Of a stretch of DNA of 14,064 nt, positions 1 to 6,738 are shown one piece after another. The DNA lies in assembly GCA_023428265.1 (NCBI GenBank), contig JAEYYW010000114.1, positions 1-14,064 on the forward strand. The letters are read 5' to 3'. The notes beneath the pieces were generated by a model. The model was not told where the DNA came from. It saw only the letters and a list, made by a program, of their open reading frames with translations, and made no database searches. The first letter of the stretch is position 1. Every line of letters begins with the position of its first letter. A program made the position numbers and the translations under genes. The stretch comes from Bacillota bacterium. GTDB taxonomy: Bacteria > Bacillota > Clostridia > Christensenellales > UMGS416.

Positions 1-1784
1 CGCTCCGCGCTGCGATAATCCGGCAGATAGAGCTGGGCGTCTGCCGCCAGCACGCCCACCAGCGTGACATCGGGAAAGTCCAGCCCCTTGGCGATCATCT
101 GGGTGCCCACCAGCACCCGGGCCTCGCCGCGGCGGAATTTTTCCAGCAGCAGGAAGTGGCCGTCTTTCTTCCTCGTGGTGTCGGCATCCATGCGCAGCAC
201 AGGCACATTGGGAAAGCGCTCGCGCATTTCCTCCTCCAGTTTCTGGGTGCCGTCACCGAAGAAGCGGATGTAGGCACTGCCGCACTGGGGGCAGGCCTTC
301 GGGATGTCCTGCTCCGCGCCGCAGTAATGGCATTTCATCTTTTCGCCGCTGCTGTGATAGGTAATCGGCACGTCGCACAGCGCACAAGCGGCTACGTAGC
401 CACAGGCGCGGCAGGACACAAACTTGGAGTGCCCCCGGCGGTTCAGCAGCAGCATCGCCTGCCCACCGGACTTCAGGCAAGCGTCCATTTCCTCCACCAG
501 TCTCCGGCTCATCACGCCCCGGTTGCCGGTGGCAAGCTCGCTGCGAAGATCGACAATCTCCACCTCGGGCAGCGTGGCAGAACCAATTCGCCGGGTCATC
601 TTCAAAAGCTGAAGGCCGCCCCGCTCCGCCTCGTGGTAGCTTGCCACCGAGGGCGTGGCGCTGCCTGCCACATAAACCGCGCCGTGCGCCGCCGCTCTGC
701 GACGGGCGATCTCCAGTGCGTCATAACGGGGCGGGTGCTCGCTGCGGAAGCTGGTTTCATGTTCCTCATCCACCACCACAAAGCCCAGGCTTTGCACCGG
801 TGCAAACACCGCCGATCGGGCGCCGATCACCACGCGGGCCGTGCCCTGACGGATGCGCACCCATTCGTCGTAGCGCTCACCCGCGGAAAGCCTGCTGTGC
901 AGCACCGCGGCCAAAGGCCCGAAGCGGGCGGCAAACCGCTGCGTCATCTGCGGCGTGAGGGCGATCTCCGGCACCAGGATCAGCACCGTGCGCCCCAGCT
1001 CCAGCGCCCTGGCGGCGCACTGCATATACACTTCGGTCTTGCCGCAGCCGGTCACGCCGTGCAGCAAGAAGGCTTCTTCGTGGGGATCCGCATGAGCGGC
1101 TTGCGCGGCGCTTCGCTCCATCGCCGCCAGCAGCGCGGCAAGCACCTGCCGCTGCTCGTCGGTGGGCTCCTTGCTGCTGTCACGACCGGCCTCCGCCGCC
1201 ATGGGCCGCCGCCACACGCGGCGCTCATTGAGCTCAATCAAGCCCTTCTTCACAAGCGCATCCAGCGTGGCCGCCGTGGCTCCCGCTTCCTCGGCAAGCA
1301 CCGGGGTGCTCACCGCGCCGCCGGCCATCAGCAGATAATTCATCACCTCTGCCTGCCGGGGGGCCCGCCCCATCGCGGCCATCGCCCGGCCCGCCTCCTC
1401 CGGCGAAACCAGCAGTGTGGCCACCTTCTCATTCTTTTCGGCCACGCGGCCGCCCCGCATTTCCGCAGGCAGCATCACGCGAAGGCCGTCAATCAGGCGG
1501 CAATGGTAGCGGGCTTTCATCCAGGCCGCAAGCTCCACCAACTCCGGCAGCAGCGCCGGGGTTTCATCCAGCAACTTTTCAATGGCTTTCAGTTTGCCCG
1601 GCGGCACTTCGGAGCTGCCCTTCACGGCCATCACAAAGCCCTCCACACGGCCTGGGCCAAAGGGCACGCGCACGCGGCTGCCGGGCACCACGCCGGGCAG
1701 CGTTTCGGGGATGATGTAGTCAAACACGCGGTCCACGTCGGCGTGGGCGATGTCTACAATGACTTCGGCGAAGCGGGTGGGCAA
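1..1784 (-). CDS. priA: Primosomal protein N' (PriA), 3'-to-5' replication-restart helicase, C-terminus beyond window
   Basis: PriA recognises stalled forks and D-loops, unwinds DNA and loads the primosome that reloads the replicative helicase. I translated this frame by hand; it is open from 1784 to the left edge (594 codons). The N-terminal 3'-end-binding domain begins MPTRFAEVIVDIAHADVDRV. Walker A GVTGCGKTE starts near residue 243, the DEEH helicase box is at 339-342, and GSATPS is motif III. The PriA-specific zinc region has paired cysteines (CRAC, CALC, CHYC, CPQC) between about 458 and 501. The visible end is LYLPDYRSAER, just before the usual QVAGRAGR motif, so the last part of the helicase core and the C-terminal domain lie outside. 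The start is TTG at 1784, preceded by GGGAGG seven bases upstream (1792-1797); a stop lies in frame at 1815-1817 and there is no in-frame ATG between. PriA normally follows coaBC; here a cassette separates them. Confidence 0.95.
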   Translation of the reverse strand, partial: MPTRFAEVIVDIAHADVDRVFDYIIPETLPGVVPGSRVRVPFGPGRVEGFVMAVKGSSEVPPGKLKAIEKLLDETPALLPELVELAAWMKARYHCRLIDGLRVMLPAEMRGGRVAEKNEKVATLLVSPEEAGRAMAAMGRAPRQAEVMNYLLMAGGAVSTPVLAEEAGATAATLDALVKKGLIELNERRVWRRPMAAEAGRDSSKEPTDEQRQVLAALLAAMERSAAQAAHADPHEEAFLLHGVTGCGKTEVYMQCAARALELGRTVLILVPEIALTPQMTQRFAARFGPLAAVLHSRLSAGERYDEWVRIRQGTARVVIGARSAVFAPVQSLGFVVVDEEHETSFRSEHPPRYDALEIARRRAAAHGAVYVAGSATPSVASYHEAERGGLQLLKMTRRIGSATLPEVEIVDLRSELATGNRGVMSRRLVEEMDACLKSGGQAMLLLNRRGHSKFVSCRACGYVAACALCDVPITYHSSGEKMKCHYCGAEQDIPKACPQCGSAYIRFFGDGTQKLEEEMRERFPNVPVLRMDADTTRKKDGHFLLLEKFRRGEARVLVGTQMIAKGLDFPDVTLVGVLAADAQLYLPDYRSAE

Positions 1785-1816
1785 AGGAGGGCCTCCCTGA
1801 TGGTTGAATACATATC

Positions 1817-1822
1817 ATCATA
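1817..1822 (-). promoter_or_regulatory. Possible -10 box for priA
   Basis: On the minus strand TATGAT sits about 33 bases upstream of the priA TTG codon. No convincing -35 hexamer lies at 16-18 bp. priA needs a promoter here because the upstream 214-aa gene is unrelated and has its own, but read-through from that gene is equally possible; I saw no terminator between them. Confidence 0.3.
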
Positions 1823-1955
1823 TCAGAAATCGGCCAGGATTTGCAGAAAACGGACACTCTTTTTGGATGAATAAGCATGGTGCTCAACGAGGATTTTAAC
1901 ACTGTGTGTATCGGTTACAGATGAATATGGGACTGATCGGTGCTGCAACCAGAGC

Positions 1956-2600
1956 CTAACCGCCTTGGGGAATGGCAGCAGAACACAGTCTGTTCAAGAC
2001 GAGCGCGCCTTGCTGAAGGATTTTTCTTCCACAAGAGTCACTTGACATTGCCTGAACAGGGCCCTCGCCAAAGAGAAGTCCCGCAGGGGTGAGGAAACTC
2101 ATCCGGACAACCCCCGCTGCCGGTGCAGGTCTGCGGGGTTCCTGCCATACGCCGATGAGGTCTGCAACTGCCTGGCTATATTGAAGCAAACGCTTCAAAT
2201 CTGCATTGATGCCATTATCAGAAGGTTCTAAGACGAGGATCTTTCCACTGTAGTTTATATATCGCGCCGAGTTGTCGTGGTAAACGGCCAGATAATCCGT
2301 TCCTTCCGGCATGCCATACTCGATGACGACACCCAGCACCGTTCTCGCGATCTCTGGCTCGGGATCAACGCCAAGTTTTCGAAGCGCACTCCAGGCACAA
2401 TATTGGATGCGACTTTCCGGTAAGCCGGCCAGCTTACGATACTCGGCAATTGCCCTGGTTTTATCATTATGCTTTTCGGCATCAAGCGCATGATCAAAAA
2501 AGCTCAGTTTGGCTACTTGATCCAGAGAGAACTCCCCGAACAGCAAAGGCACAAGATCGTCACCGGCAGTGGGGATTCCAGAAGAGTTTCGCGTAAACAT
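1956..2600 (-). CDS. Hypothetical protein, 214 aa, unrecognised family
   Basis: I do not recognise a named domain. The 214-aa product begins MFTRNSSGIPTAGDDLVPLL. It looks soluble: there is no signal peptide or membrane segment. The first 75 residues look helical, followed by a stretch containing EYGMPEGTDYLAVYHDNSAR, which suggests a mixed alpha/beta fold. The C-terminal part has the phrase FLTPAGLLFGEGP and a final helix. The general look resembles hypothetical proteins I associate with Gram-negative bacteria, but that is recollection only. The ATG at 2600 is well supported by GGAGG at 2607-2611, six bases upstream. It is transcribed from its own strong promoter (2672-2700), divergent from the DUF2284 gene, and lies between priA and coaBC, which are usually neighbours. 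That context suggests an acquired gene. Confidence 0.8.
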   Translation of the reverse strand: MFTRNSSGIPTAGDDLVPLLFGEFSLDQVAKLSFFDHALDAEKHNDKTRAIAEYRKLAGLPESRIQYCAWSALRKLGVDPEPEIARTVLGVVIEYGMPEGTDYLAVYHDNSARYINYSGKILVLEPSDNGINADLKRLLQYSQAVADLIGVWQEPRRPAPAAGVVRMSFLTPAGLLFGEGPVQAMSSDSCGRKILQQGALVLNRLCSAAIPQGG

Positions 2601-2629
2601 GTATATCCTCCAGCTAAAGCCTAATAAGT

Positions 2630-2653
2630 CCCCGACAGCCTCCCCGACAGCCT
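2630..2653. repeat. Two perfect tandem copies of a 12-bp unit in a 5' leader
   Basis: CCCCGACAGCCT occurs at 2630-2641 and again at 2642-2653 with no spacer. The pair lies in the untranslated leader of the 214-aa gene, between its -10 box and its ribosome site. It may be a short slippage duplication or a paired protein-binding site. Confidence 0.85.
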
Positions 2654-2671
2654 ATAACAAAATCAATGAAA

Positions 2672-2700
2672 ATTATATACCTCTATTGGGTAACCATCAA
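2672..2700 (-). promoter_or_regulatory. Sigma-A-type promoter of the 214-aa gene
   Basis: Read on the minus strand, -35 TTGATG (2695-2700) and a consensus -10 TATAAT (2672-2677) are separated by exactly 17 bp. Transcription would start near 2665 and give a leader of about 65 nt that contains the tandem 12-bp repeats. Confidence 0.75.
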
Positions 2701-2730
2701 CCCCTTCGACAAGTTTGAAAACGAGCGCTG

Positions 2731-2758
2731 TTGACGGGCGGCTCTTGCATGTTATGAT
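2731..2758 (+). promoter_or_regulatory. Sigma-A-type promoter of the DUF2284 gene
   Basis: -35 TTGACG (2731-2736) and -10 TATGAT (2753-2758) are separated by 16 bp. The predicted start near 2765 gives a leader of about 25 nt to the ATG at 2790. It excludes the longer in-frame start at 2715, which lies upstream of the promoter. It is divergent from the promoter at 2672-2700, about 30 bp away. Confidence 0.75.
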
Positions 2759-2789
2759 TATTAGTGTAACTGATCGTTGGGAGAAACAT

Positions 2790-3347
2790 ATGAGCGACAT
2801 CGCACTGATACATTCGCTGGCTGAACAGGCTGTGACCCTGGGTGCATATAAAGCATCCGTCATCCCCGTGGAAAAGATCCCCTTCGACCCCAGCCTTCGC
2901 CAGGCCTGCGCGGCCAACACCTGCGGCAATTACGGCAAGAACTGGACCTGCCCGCCGGACGTGGGCCCCATTGACGAGCTAATCGCCTGCGCGAAGCAAT
3001 ATAAGTACGCGCTGGTCTTCCAGACTGTGTCGGCGCTGGAGGACAGTTATGATTATGAGGGCATGATGGCGGCGCTGCAGCGGCATCGGGATGTGACCGA
3101 CCGCATCACCGAAGCGGTGCAGGAAGCCATCGGTGACAGCGACATGCTCCAGCTTTCCGCCGGCGGCTGCATGATCTGTGAAAAGTGTGCCAAGCGGGAT
3201 AACCTGCCCTGCCTGCATCCTGACCGCGCACTGGCGTCACTGGAAGCCTACGGTATCTATGTGAGCAAGCTGGCGGATTTGGCGGAGATGAACTATATCA
3301 ATGGCAAGAATACAGTGACATATTTCGGGGCGTATTTGTTTTCTTGA
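2790..3347 (+). CDS. DUF2284 family predicted metal-binding protein
   Basis: A 185-aa soluble, cysteine-rich protein. The family signature is visible: C40, C45 and C54 in NTCGNYGKNWTCPPDVG, and a second cluster with CMICEKC and a further cysteine in NLPCLHP near the C-terminal third. The spacing of these cysteines suggests a metal or Fe-S site; the biochemical role of the family is not established. The start is ATG 2790 with GGGAG six bases upstream (2779-2783), 25 nt downstream of the predicted transcription start; an upstream in-frame ATG at 2715 precedes the promoter and is rejected. The acetyltransferase gene begins 43 nt after the stop with no terminator between, so the two are probably co-transcribed. 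Confidence 0.85.
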   Translation: MSDIALIHSLAEQAVTLGAYKASVIPVEKIPFDPSLRQACAANTCGNYGKNWTCPPDVGPIDELIACAKQYKYALVFQTVSALEDSYDYEGMMAALQRHRDVTDRITEAVQEAIGDSDMLQLSAGGCMICEKCAKRDNLPCLHPDRALASLEAYGIYVSKLADLAEMNYINGKNTVTYFGAYLFS

Positions 3348-3390
3348 ACAATTAATTATGCTCGACCAACCCGCACACGAGGAGAAACAC

Positions 3391-4290
3391 ATGGCCGTAA
3401 CATTCCGCAACTACAGCAGCCAACCAGGTTATCACGATGATTTCTTCTGCGTCTGTGAGTTCCTGCGCCATGCCAGTTATCGTGACGGCAACTTGCAGGG
3501 AATGGAATGGGTGCGTTGGGAATGGACCTATGCCATTGGGATACAGCGCAAAAGAACCTATGAAAAAGTGGGCATCTGGGAAGAAGATGGCAGGATCGTG
3601 GGTCTTGCAACACACGAGGAGGAACCGGGCCACGCCTGGCTGGTCACAGACGCGGCCCATGACCATCTCAAACCGGAAATGCTACTGTATGCCCGCGATC
3701 ATCTGAATCAGGACGGTGTGATCAGAGTCTCCATCAACGACTGTGACAGGCCGCTGCAACGGTACGCACTGCAGCAAGGCTTCCGCCCAACCCAGGAAAA
3801 AGAACCGCTGGCGGCGATGGACATCACGGAAGAAATCACCGAATACACGCTTCCCGACGGGTTTCGCATCATTAGCTTTGACGAGGAGTTTGACGTGCGG
3901 AAGTATAACCGGGTGCTTTGGCGGGGGTTCAACCATGAAGGCCCCGCCCCCGAGGATAATGCAAAGCTGCAGTGGCGGCGCGATTGCCTGGCAAGCCCGC
4001 ACGCAAACCCGCATCTTGCGCTGGCCGTGGTGGCGCCCAATGGGGAGTATGTATCTCACAGCTACATGTGGTATCAGCAAGGTGATGAGTACGCCATCCT
4101 GGAGCCAATGGCCACGGACCAGGATTATCGCCGGATGGGTCTGGGCCGCGCGGCATTGCTGGAAGGCATCCGCCGCTGCAGGCGGTTGGGCGCGAAAGTG
4201 GCATACGCGGGTCTCTCGCAGCAGTTCTATTACAGTGTCGGTTCCTACCCGCGCAGCACCGACACGTTTTGGGAGCTCAGGCTGAAGTGA
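3391..4290 (+). CDS. GNAT-family N-acetyltransferase with two GNAT domains
   Basis: A 299-aa protein with the length and pattern of a tandem GNAT enzyme, which transfers an acetyl group from acetyl-CoA to an amine on an unknown substrate. The N-terminal half has a GNAT-like beta pattern (GIWEEDGRIVGLATHE, then a helix beginning HDHLKPEMLLYAR) but lacks a clear acetyl-CoA loop. The C-terminal half has the motif A region TDQDYRRMGLGRAALLEG, with RRMGLGRA at about 247-254, so this half likely binds acetyl-CoA. It ends in the usual YYSVGSYPRSTDTFWELR strand. ATG 3391 is preferred over the in-frame ATG at 3358 because GAGGAG lies at 3379-3384, six bases before it, while 3358 has no ribosome site. 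It is the second gene of the DUF2284 unit. Confidence 0.88.
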   Translation: MAVTFRNYSSQPGYHDDFFCVCEFLRHASYRDGNLQGMEWVRWEWTYAIGIQRKRTYEKVGIWEEDGRIVGLATHEEEPGHAWLVTDAAHDHLKPEMLLYARDHLNQDGVIRVSINDCDRPLQRYALQQGFRPTQEKEPLAAMDITEEITEYTLPDGFRIISFDEEFDVRKYNRVLWRGFNHEGPAPEDNAKLQWRRDCLASPHANPHLALAVVAPNGEYVSHSYMWYQQGDEYAILEPMATDQDYRRMGLGRAALLEGIRRCRRLGAKVAYAGLSQQFYYSVGSYPRSTDTFWELRLK

Positions 4291-4297
4291 CGATCAA

Positions 4298-4323
4298 AAA
4301 GGCGGCGCATTCGCGCCGCCTTT
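4298..4323. terminator. Bidirectional intrinsic terminator between the GNAT gene and coaBC
   Basis: A perfect 11-bp stem (AAAGGCGGCGC, 4298-4308, with its complement at 4313-4323) encloses the loop ATTC. T-rich sequence follows on the plus strand and an A-run precedes the stem, so it can end transcripts from both converging genes. The coaBC stop codon is only 15 bases away. Confidence 0.9.
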
Positions 4324-4337
4324 CCCGTTTTCCTTTT

Positions 4338-5543
4338 CTATTTATGTGTGCCGAGCAACTTCTCCACCCTGTCGAGTATGGCACATGCCACCTCAGCCTT
4401 GGTCATCATCGGCAGGCTGACCGTTTCCTCCTGCGTCACAATGGAAACCTTGTTGGTGTCAGAGTCAAACCCCGCGCCGGGCTCGGTCACATCATTGGCC
4501 ACGGCCAGGTCGGCGTTTTTCTTCGTGAGCTTGGCCCTTGCATGATCCAGCAGGTTTTCCGTCTCGGCGGCATAAACCACCAGCACCTGGCCAGGCCGCT
4601 TCATGCGCCCCAGTTGCGCCGCGATGTCAGCGTTTTCCACCAGCTTTAGAGTCATCCCCTCGCCGGCGCCGGTTTTCTTGATCTTCTGGTCCGCCACCGT
4701 TTCGGGCCGGTAATCGGCCGGGGCGCCGGCCATGATCGCCGCGTCGCAGGAAGAGTATCGCCGCACGGCTTCCTCATAAAGCTCCCGCGTCTCGACGATA
4801 TTGACCACTTCCACGCCGATGGGCGGCGTCAGGCTCACAGGCCCGGAGAGCAGCACAACGTCCGCTCCGCGGCGCATGGCCTCTTCGGCCAGCGCGTAGC
4901 CCATCTTGCCCGAGGATCGGTTGGTGATGTAGCGCACCGGGTCGATGGCCTCGCGGGTGGGCCCGGCGGTCACCAGGATGCGGCGGCCGGCCAGCGTTTT
5001 TTTCACGCCCAGGATGTCGGTGATCATGCTGTGGATCTCATTCACCTCGCTCATGCGCCCGGCGCCTTCGTCGCCGCAGGCGAGCCGGCCGTGGCCGGGG
5101 CCCACGAAATGATAGCCGCGGCCCTTGAGTTTGTCGATGTTCTCCTGCACGACGGCATTTTCATACATGCCGGTGTTCATCGCCGGGGCGACGAGGATCG
5201 GCGCGCGGGTGGCCATCACGGTGGTGGTGAGCATGTCGTCTGCAATGCCGCTGGCCAGCTTGCCGATGATGTTGGCCGTGGCGGGCGCAATCACGAGCAG
5301 GTCGGCAGCCTTGGCAAGCGCCACATGCTCCACCTCCCAGGGGCGATCCCTTAAAAAGGTGTCCACCGTGACCGGGTTGCCGGAAAGCGTCTCCAAAGTG
5401 AGCGGCGTGATGAACTGCGTGGCGCTTTTCGTCATCACCACGTGCACGGTGAAGCTTTCCTTTTTGAGCCTGCTCACAAGCTCGGCGGCTTTATAGGCCG
5501 CGATGCCGCCGGTGATGCCTACAACGATGGTGACGCCATCCAT
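4338..5543 (-). CDS. coaBC: Bifunctional phosphopantothenoylcysteine decarboxylase / phosphopantothenate–cysteine ligase
   Basis: CoaBC carries out two consecutive steps of coenzyme A synthesis: ligation of cysteine to 4'-phosphopantothenate (CoaB), then FMN-dependent decarboxylation to 4'-phosphopantetheine (CoaC). The protein is 401 aa, the usual size. The CoaC half has VGITGGIAAYK at the N-terminus, the catalytic-His region EHVALAKAAD, the PAMNTGMYEN motif and the flexible-flap motif ACGDEGAGRM. The CoaB half begins at LAGRRILVTAGPTREAIDPV, with ITNRSSGKMG carrying the conserved Asn, the lysine motif DQKIKK, and AVANDV near the end. The start is ATG 5543 with GAGGT at 5551-5555; the open frame extends 15 codons further to 5588 but without a ribosome site. 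It is the last gene of the yicC operon, 84 nt after rpoZ, and ends at a shared terminator. Confidence 0.96.
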   Translation of the reverse strand: MDGVTIVVGITGGIAAYKAAELVSRLKKESFTVHVVMTKSATQFITPLTLETLSGNPVTVDTFLRDRPWEVEHVALAKAADLLVIAPATANIIGKLASGIADDMLTTTVMATRAPILVAPAMNTGMYENAVVQENIDKLKGRGYHFVGPGHGRLACGDEGAGRMSEVNEIHSMITDILGVKKTLAGRRILVTAGPTREAIDPVRYITNRSSGKMGYALAEEAMRRGADVVLLSGPVSLTPPIGVEVVNIVETRELYEEAVRRYSSCDAAIMAGAPADYRPETVADQKIKKTGAGEGMTLKLVENADIAAQLGRMKRPGQVLVVYAAETENLLDHARAKLTKKNADLAVANDVTEPGAGFDSDTNKVSIVTQEETVSLPMMTKAEVACAILDRVEKLLGTHK

Positions 5544-5564
5544 GATGATCACCTCATATTTTCC

Positions 5565-5586
5565 GGGCCGGCTCAGCGGCCGGCCC
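5565..5586 (-). other. Intercistronic hairpin in the rpoZ–coaBC gap
   Basis: Eight perfect base pairs of pure G/C (GGGCCGGC at 5565-5572 with GCCGGCCC at 5579-5586) enclose a 6-nt loop, just upstream of the coaBC ribosome site. On the transcribed minus strand no U-run follows, so it is not a typical terminator. It may protect or pause the mRNA, or set coaBC translation relative to rpoZ. Confidence 0.6.
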
Positions 5587-5627
5587 ATCCATGGTTCGGT
5601 TGATATGATCCAACAGTAAAGCGCGGG

Positions 5628-5834
5628 CTATTTATACCCGTCAAACGGCCTTTCATACTTGATCTTGCCCTCGTGGATCTCCCGCACGGCGATTGTGACG
5701 GGCTTATCCACACTGGCCTTGGAAAGCTTGGGGGCGCCGTCAACCAGTTGGCGGGCGCGTTTGGCGGTCTCCACGACCAGGGTGTAGCGGTTGTCCACCT
5801 TTTCCAGCAGTTCGTCCAGCGGTGGGTACATCAT
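5628..5834 (-). CDS. rpoZ: DNA-directed RNA polymerase omega subunit
   Basis: Omega helps fold and hold the beta' subunit in RNA polymerase. The 68-aa product has the typical N-terminal pattern MYPPLDELLEKVDNRYTLV followed by AKRARQLV and a C-terminal VREIHEGKIKYE, close to the usual clostridial length. The ATG at 5834 overlaps the gmk stop codon as ATGA, which points to translational coupling; GGAGG lies 10 bases upstream inside gmk. A second ATG immediately follows, but its spacing is worse. Confidence 0.95.
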   Translation of the reverse strand: MMYPPLDELLEKVDNRYTLVVETAKRARQLVDGAPKLSKASVDKPVTIAVREIHEGKIKYERPFDGYK

Positions 5835-6451
5835 GTGGGGTCAGCCTCCTCCAATAAAGCGTTTTTCAAATCGAGGTTGCGGCTCACGCGGCACTTCTCG
5901 GCGTTGATAATCGCCTTGATGCGCAGCACCGCCTGGTCCACATCTTCGTTGAGTACAAGGTAATGGTATTCGTCCAGATAACCAAGCTCCTGATAGGCGC
6001 TGCGGAAGCGTCTCAACAGGCTCTCGGGGGTTTCGCTGCCGCGCTTGGTAATGCGATTTTTCAGCTCACCCATCGACGGCGGCACCACAAAGATGAACAC
6101 GCCCTCGGGGAAGTTTTTCTTGACCTGCAGGGCCCCCTGCATCTCAATCTCCAGCAGCACATCGCGGCCCTCGGCCATGCGCTCAAACACATATTGCGCC
6201 GGCGTGCCGTAGCTTGCGCCGTAGACATCAGCGTGCTCCAGCAGCTGGCCGCCCTCCCGCATTTGCCGGAACTGCTCCTCTGTGCGGAAGAAGTAGTTGA
6301 CTCCCTCCTGCTCGTGGGCGCGGGGCTGCCGCGTGGTCACCGAAACCGACAGGGCCAGGCCGGGCATCTCCGTGCGCAGCCGCTTGCAGACAGTGGACTT
6401 GCCGGCGCCGGATGGGCCGGACACAACCAACAACAGGCCTTTGTGCGTCAT
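5831..6451 (-). CDS. gmk: Guanylate kinase
   Basis: It phosphorylates GMP (and dGMP) to GDP with ATP, an essential cytosolic step of purine nucleotide supply. At 206 aa it has normal length. The P-loop is GPSGAGKST at residues 12-20; the GMP-binding region includes SVSVTTRQPRAHEQEGVNYF, and ASYGTP and LLEIEMQGA are the expected family motifs. The lid region contains RGSETPESLLRR. The ATG overlaps the remA stop as TGATG, with GAGGAG five bases upstream, and the stop overlaps rpoZ, so remA, gmk and rpoZ are translationally coupled. Confidence 0.97.
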   Translation of the reverse strand: MTHKGLLLVVSGPSGAGKSTVCKRLRTEMPGLALSVSVTTRQPRAHEQEGVNYFFRTEEQFRQMREGGQLLEHADVYGASYGTPAQYVFERMAEGRDVLLEIEMQGALQVKKNFPEGVFIFVVPPSMGELKNRITKRGSETPESLLRRFRSAYQELGYLDEYHYLVLNEDVDQAVLRIKAIINAEKCRVSRNLDLKNALLEEADPT

Positions 6452-6726
6452 CAGGACTCCTCTTCGTCTTCCACTTCCAGTTTGCTGTCGCTCTCCAGGC
6501 GGTTGGCCACGGTCTCCGGCTGCACCGCGGACAGGATCACATGCTCGCTGTCCATAATGATCACGGCGCGGGTGCGGCGGCCATAGGTGGCGTCAATCAG
6601 CCTGCCGCCGTCTCTGGCCTCCTGGATGATGCGCTTGATCGGGGCAGAGTCGGGGCTCACGATGGCGATCATGCGATTGGCGCTCACAATATTGCCAAAG
6701 CCGATATTGATGAACCGGATGTCCAT
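6451..6726 (-). CDS. remA: RemA/DUF370 family regulator
   Basis: A 91-aa member of the RemA (extracellular matrix regulator A, DUF370) family, which in Bacillus subtilis is a DNA-binding activator of biofilm matrix and osmoprotection genes. Family features visible are the start MDIRFINIGFGNIVSANRMI, the segment SPDSAPIKR, and the core GRLIDATYGRRTRAVIIMDS. The C-terminal tail is strongly acidic and probably disordered. GGAGG lies five bases before ATG 6726, 12 bases after the yicC stop. Its place between yicC and gmk is the conserved one. The target genes in this organism cannot be deduced here. Confidence 0.93.
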   Translation of the reverse strand: MDIRFINIGFGNIVSANRMIAIVSPDSAPIKRIIQEARDGGRLIDATYGRRTRAVIIMDSEHVILSAVQPETVANRLESDSKLEVEDEEES

Positions 6727-6738
6727 GGCTTCCTCCAG

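Noticed and set aside
156..1874. A 572-codon open frame on the plus strand
   Set aside because: It is antisense to priA. Its translation is rich in His, Arg and Gly with no domain, while the opposite strand encodes all PriA motifs in a continuous frame.
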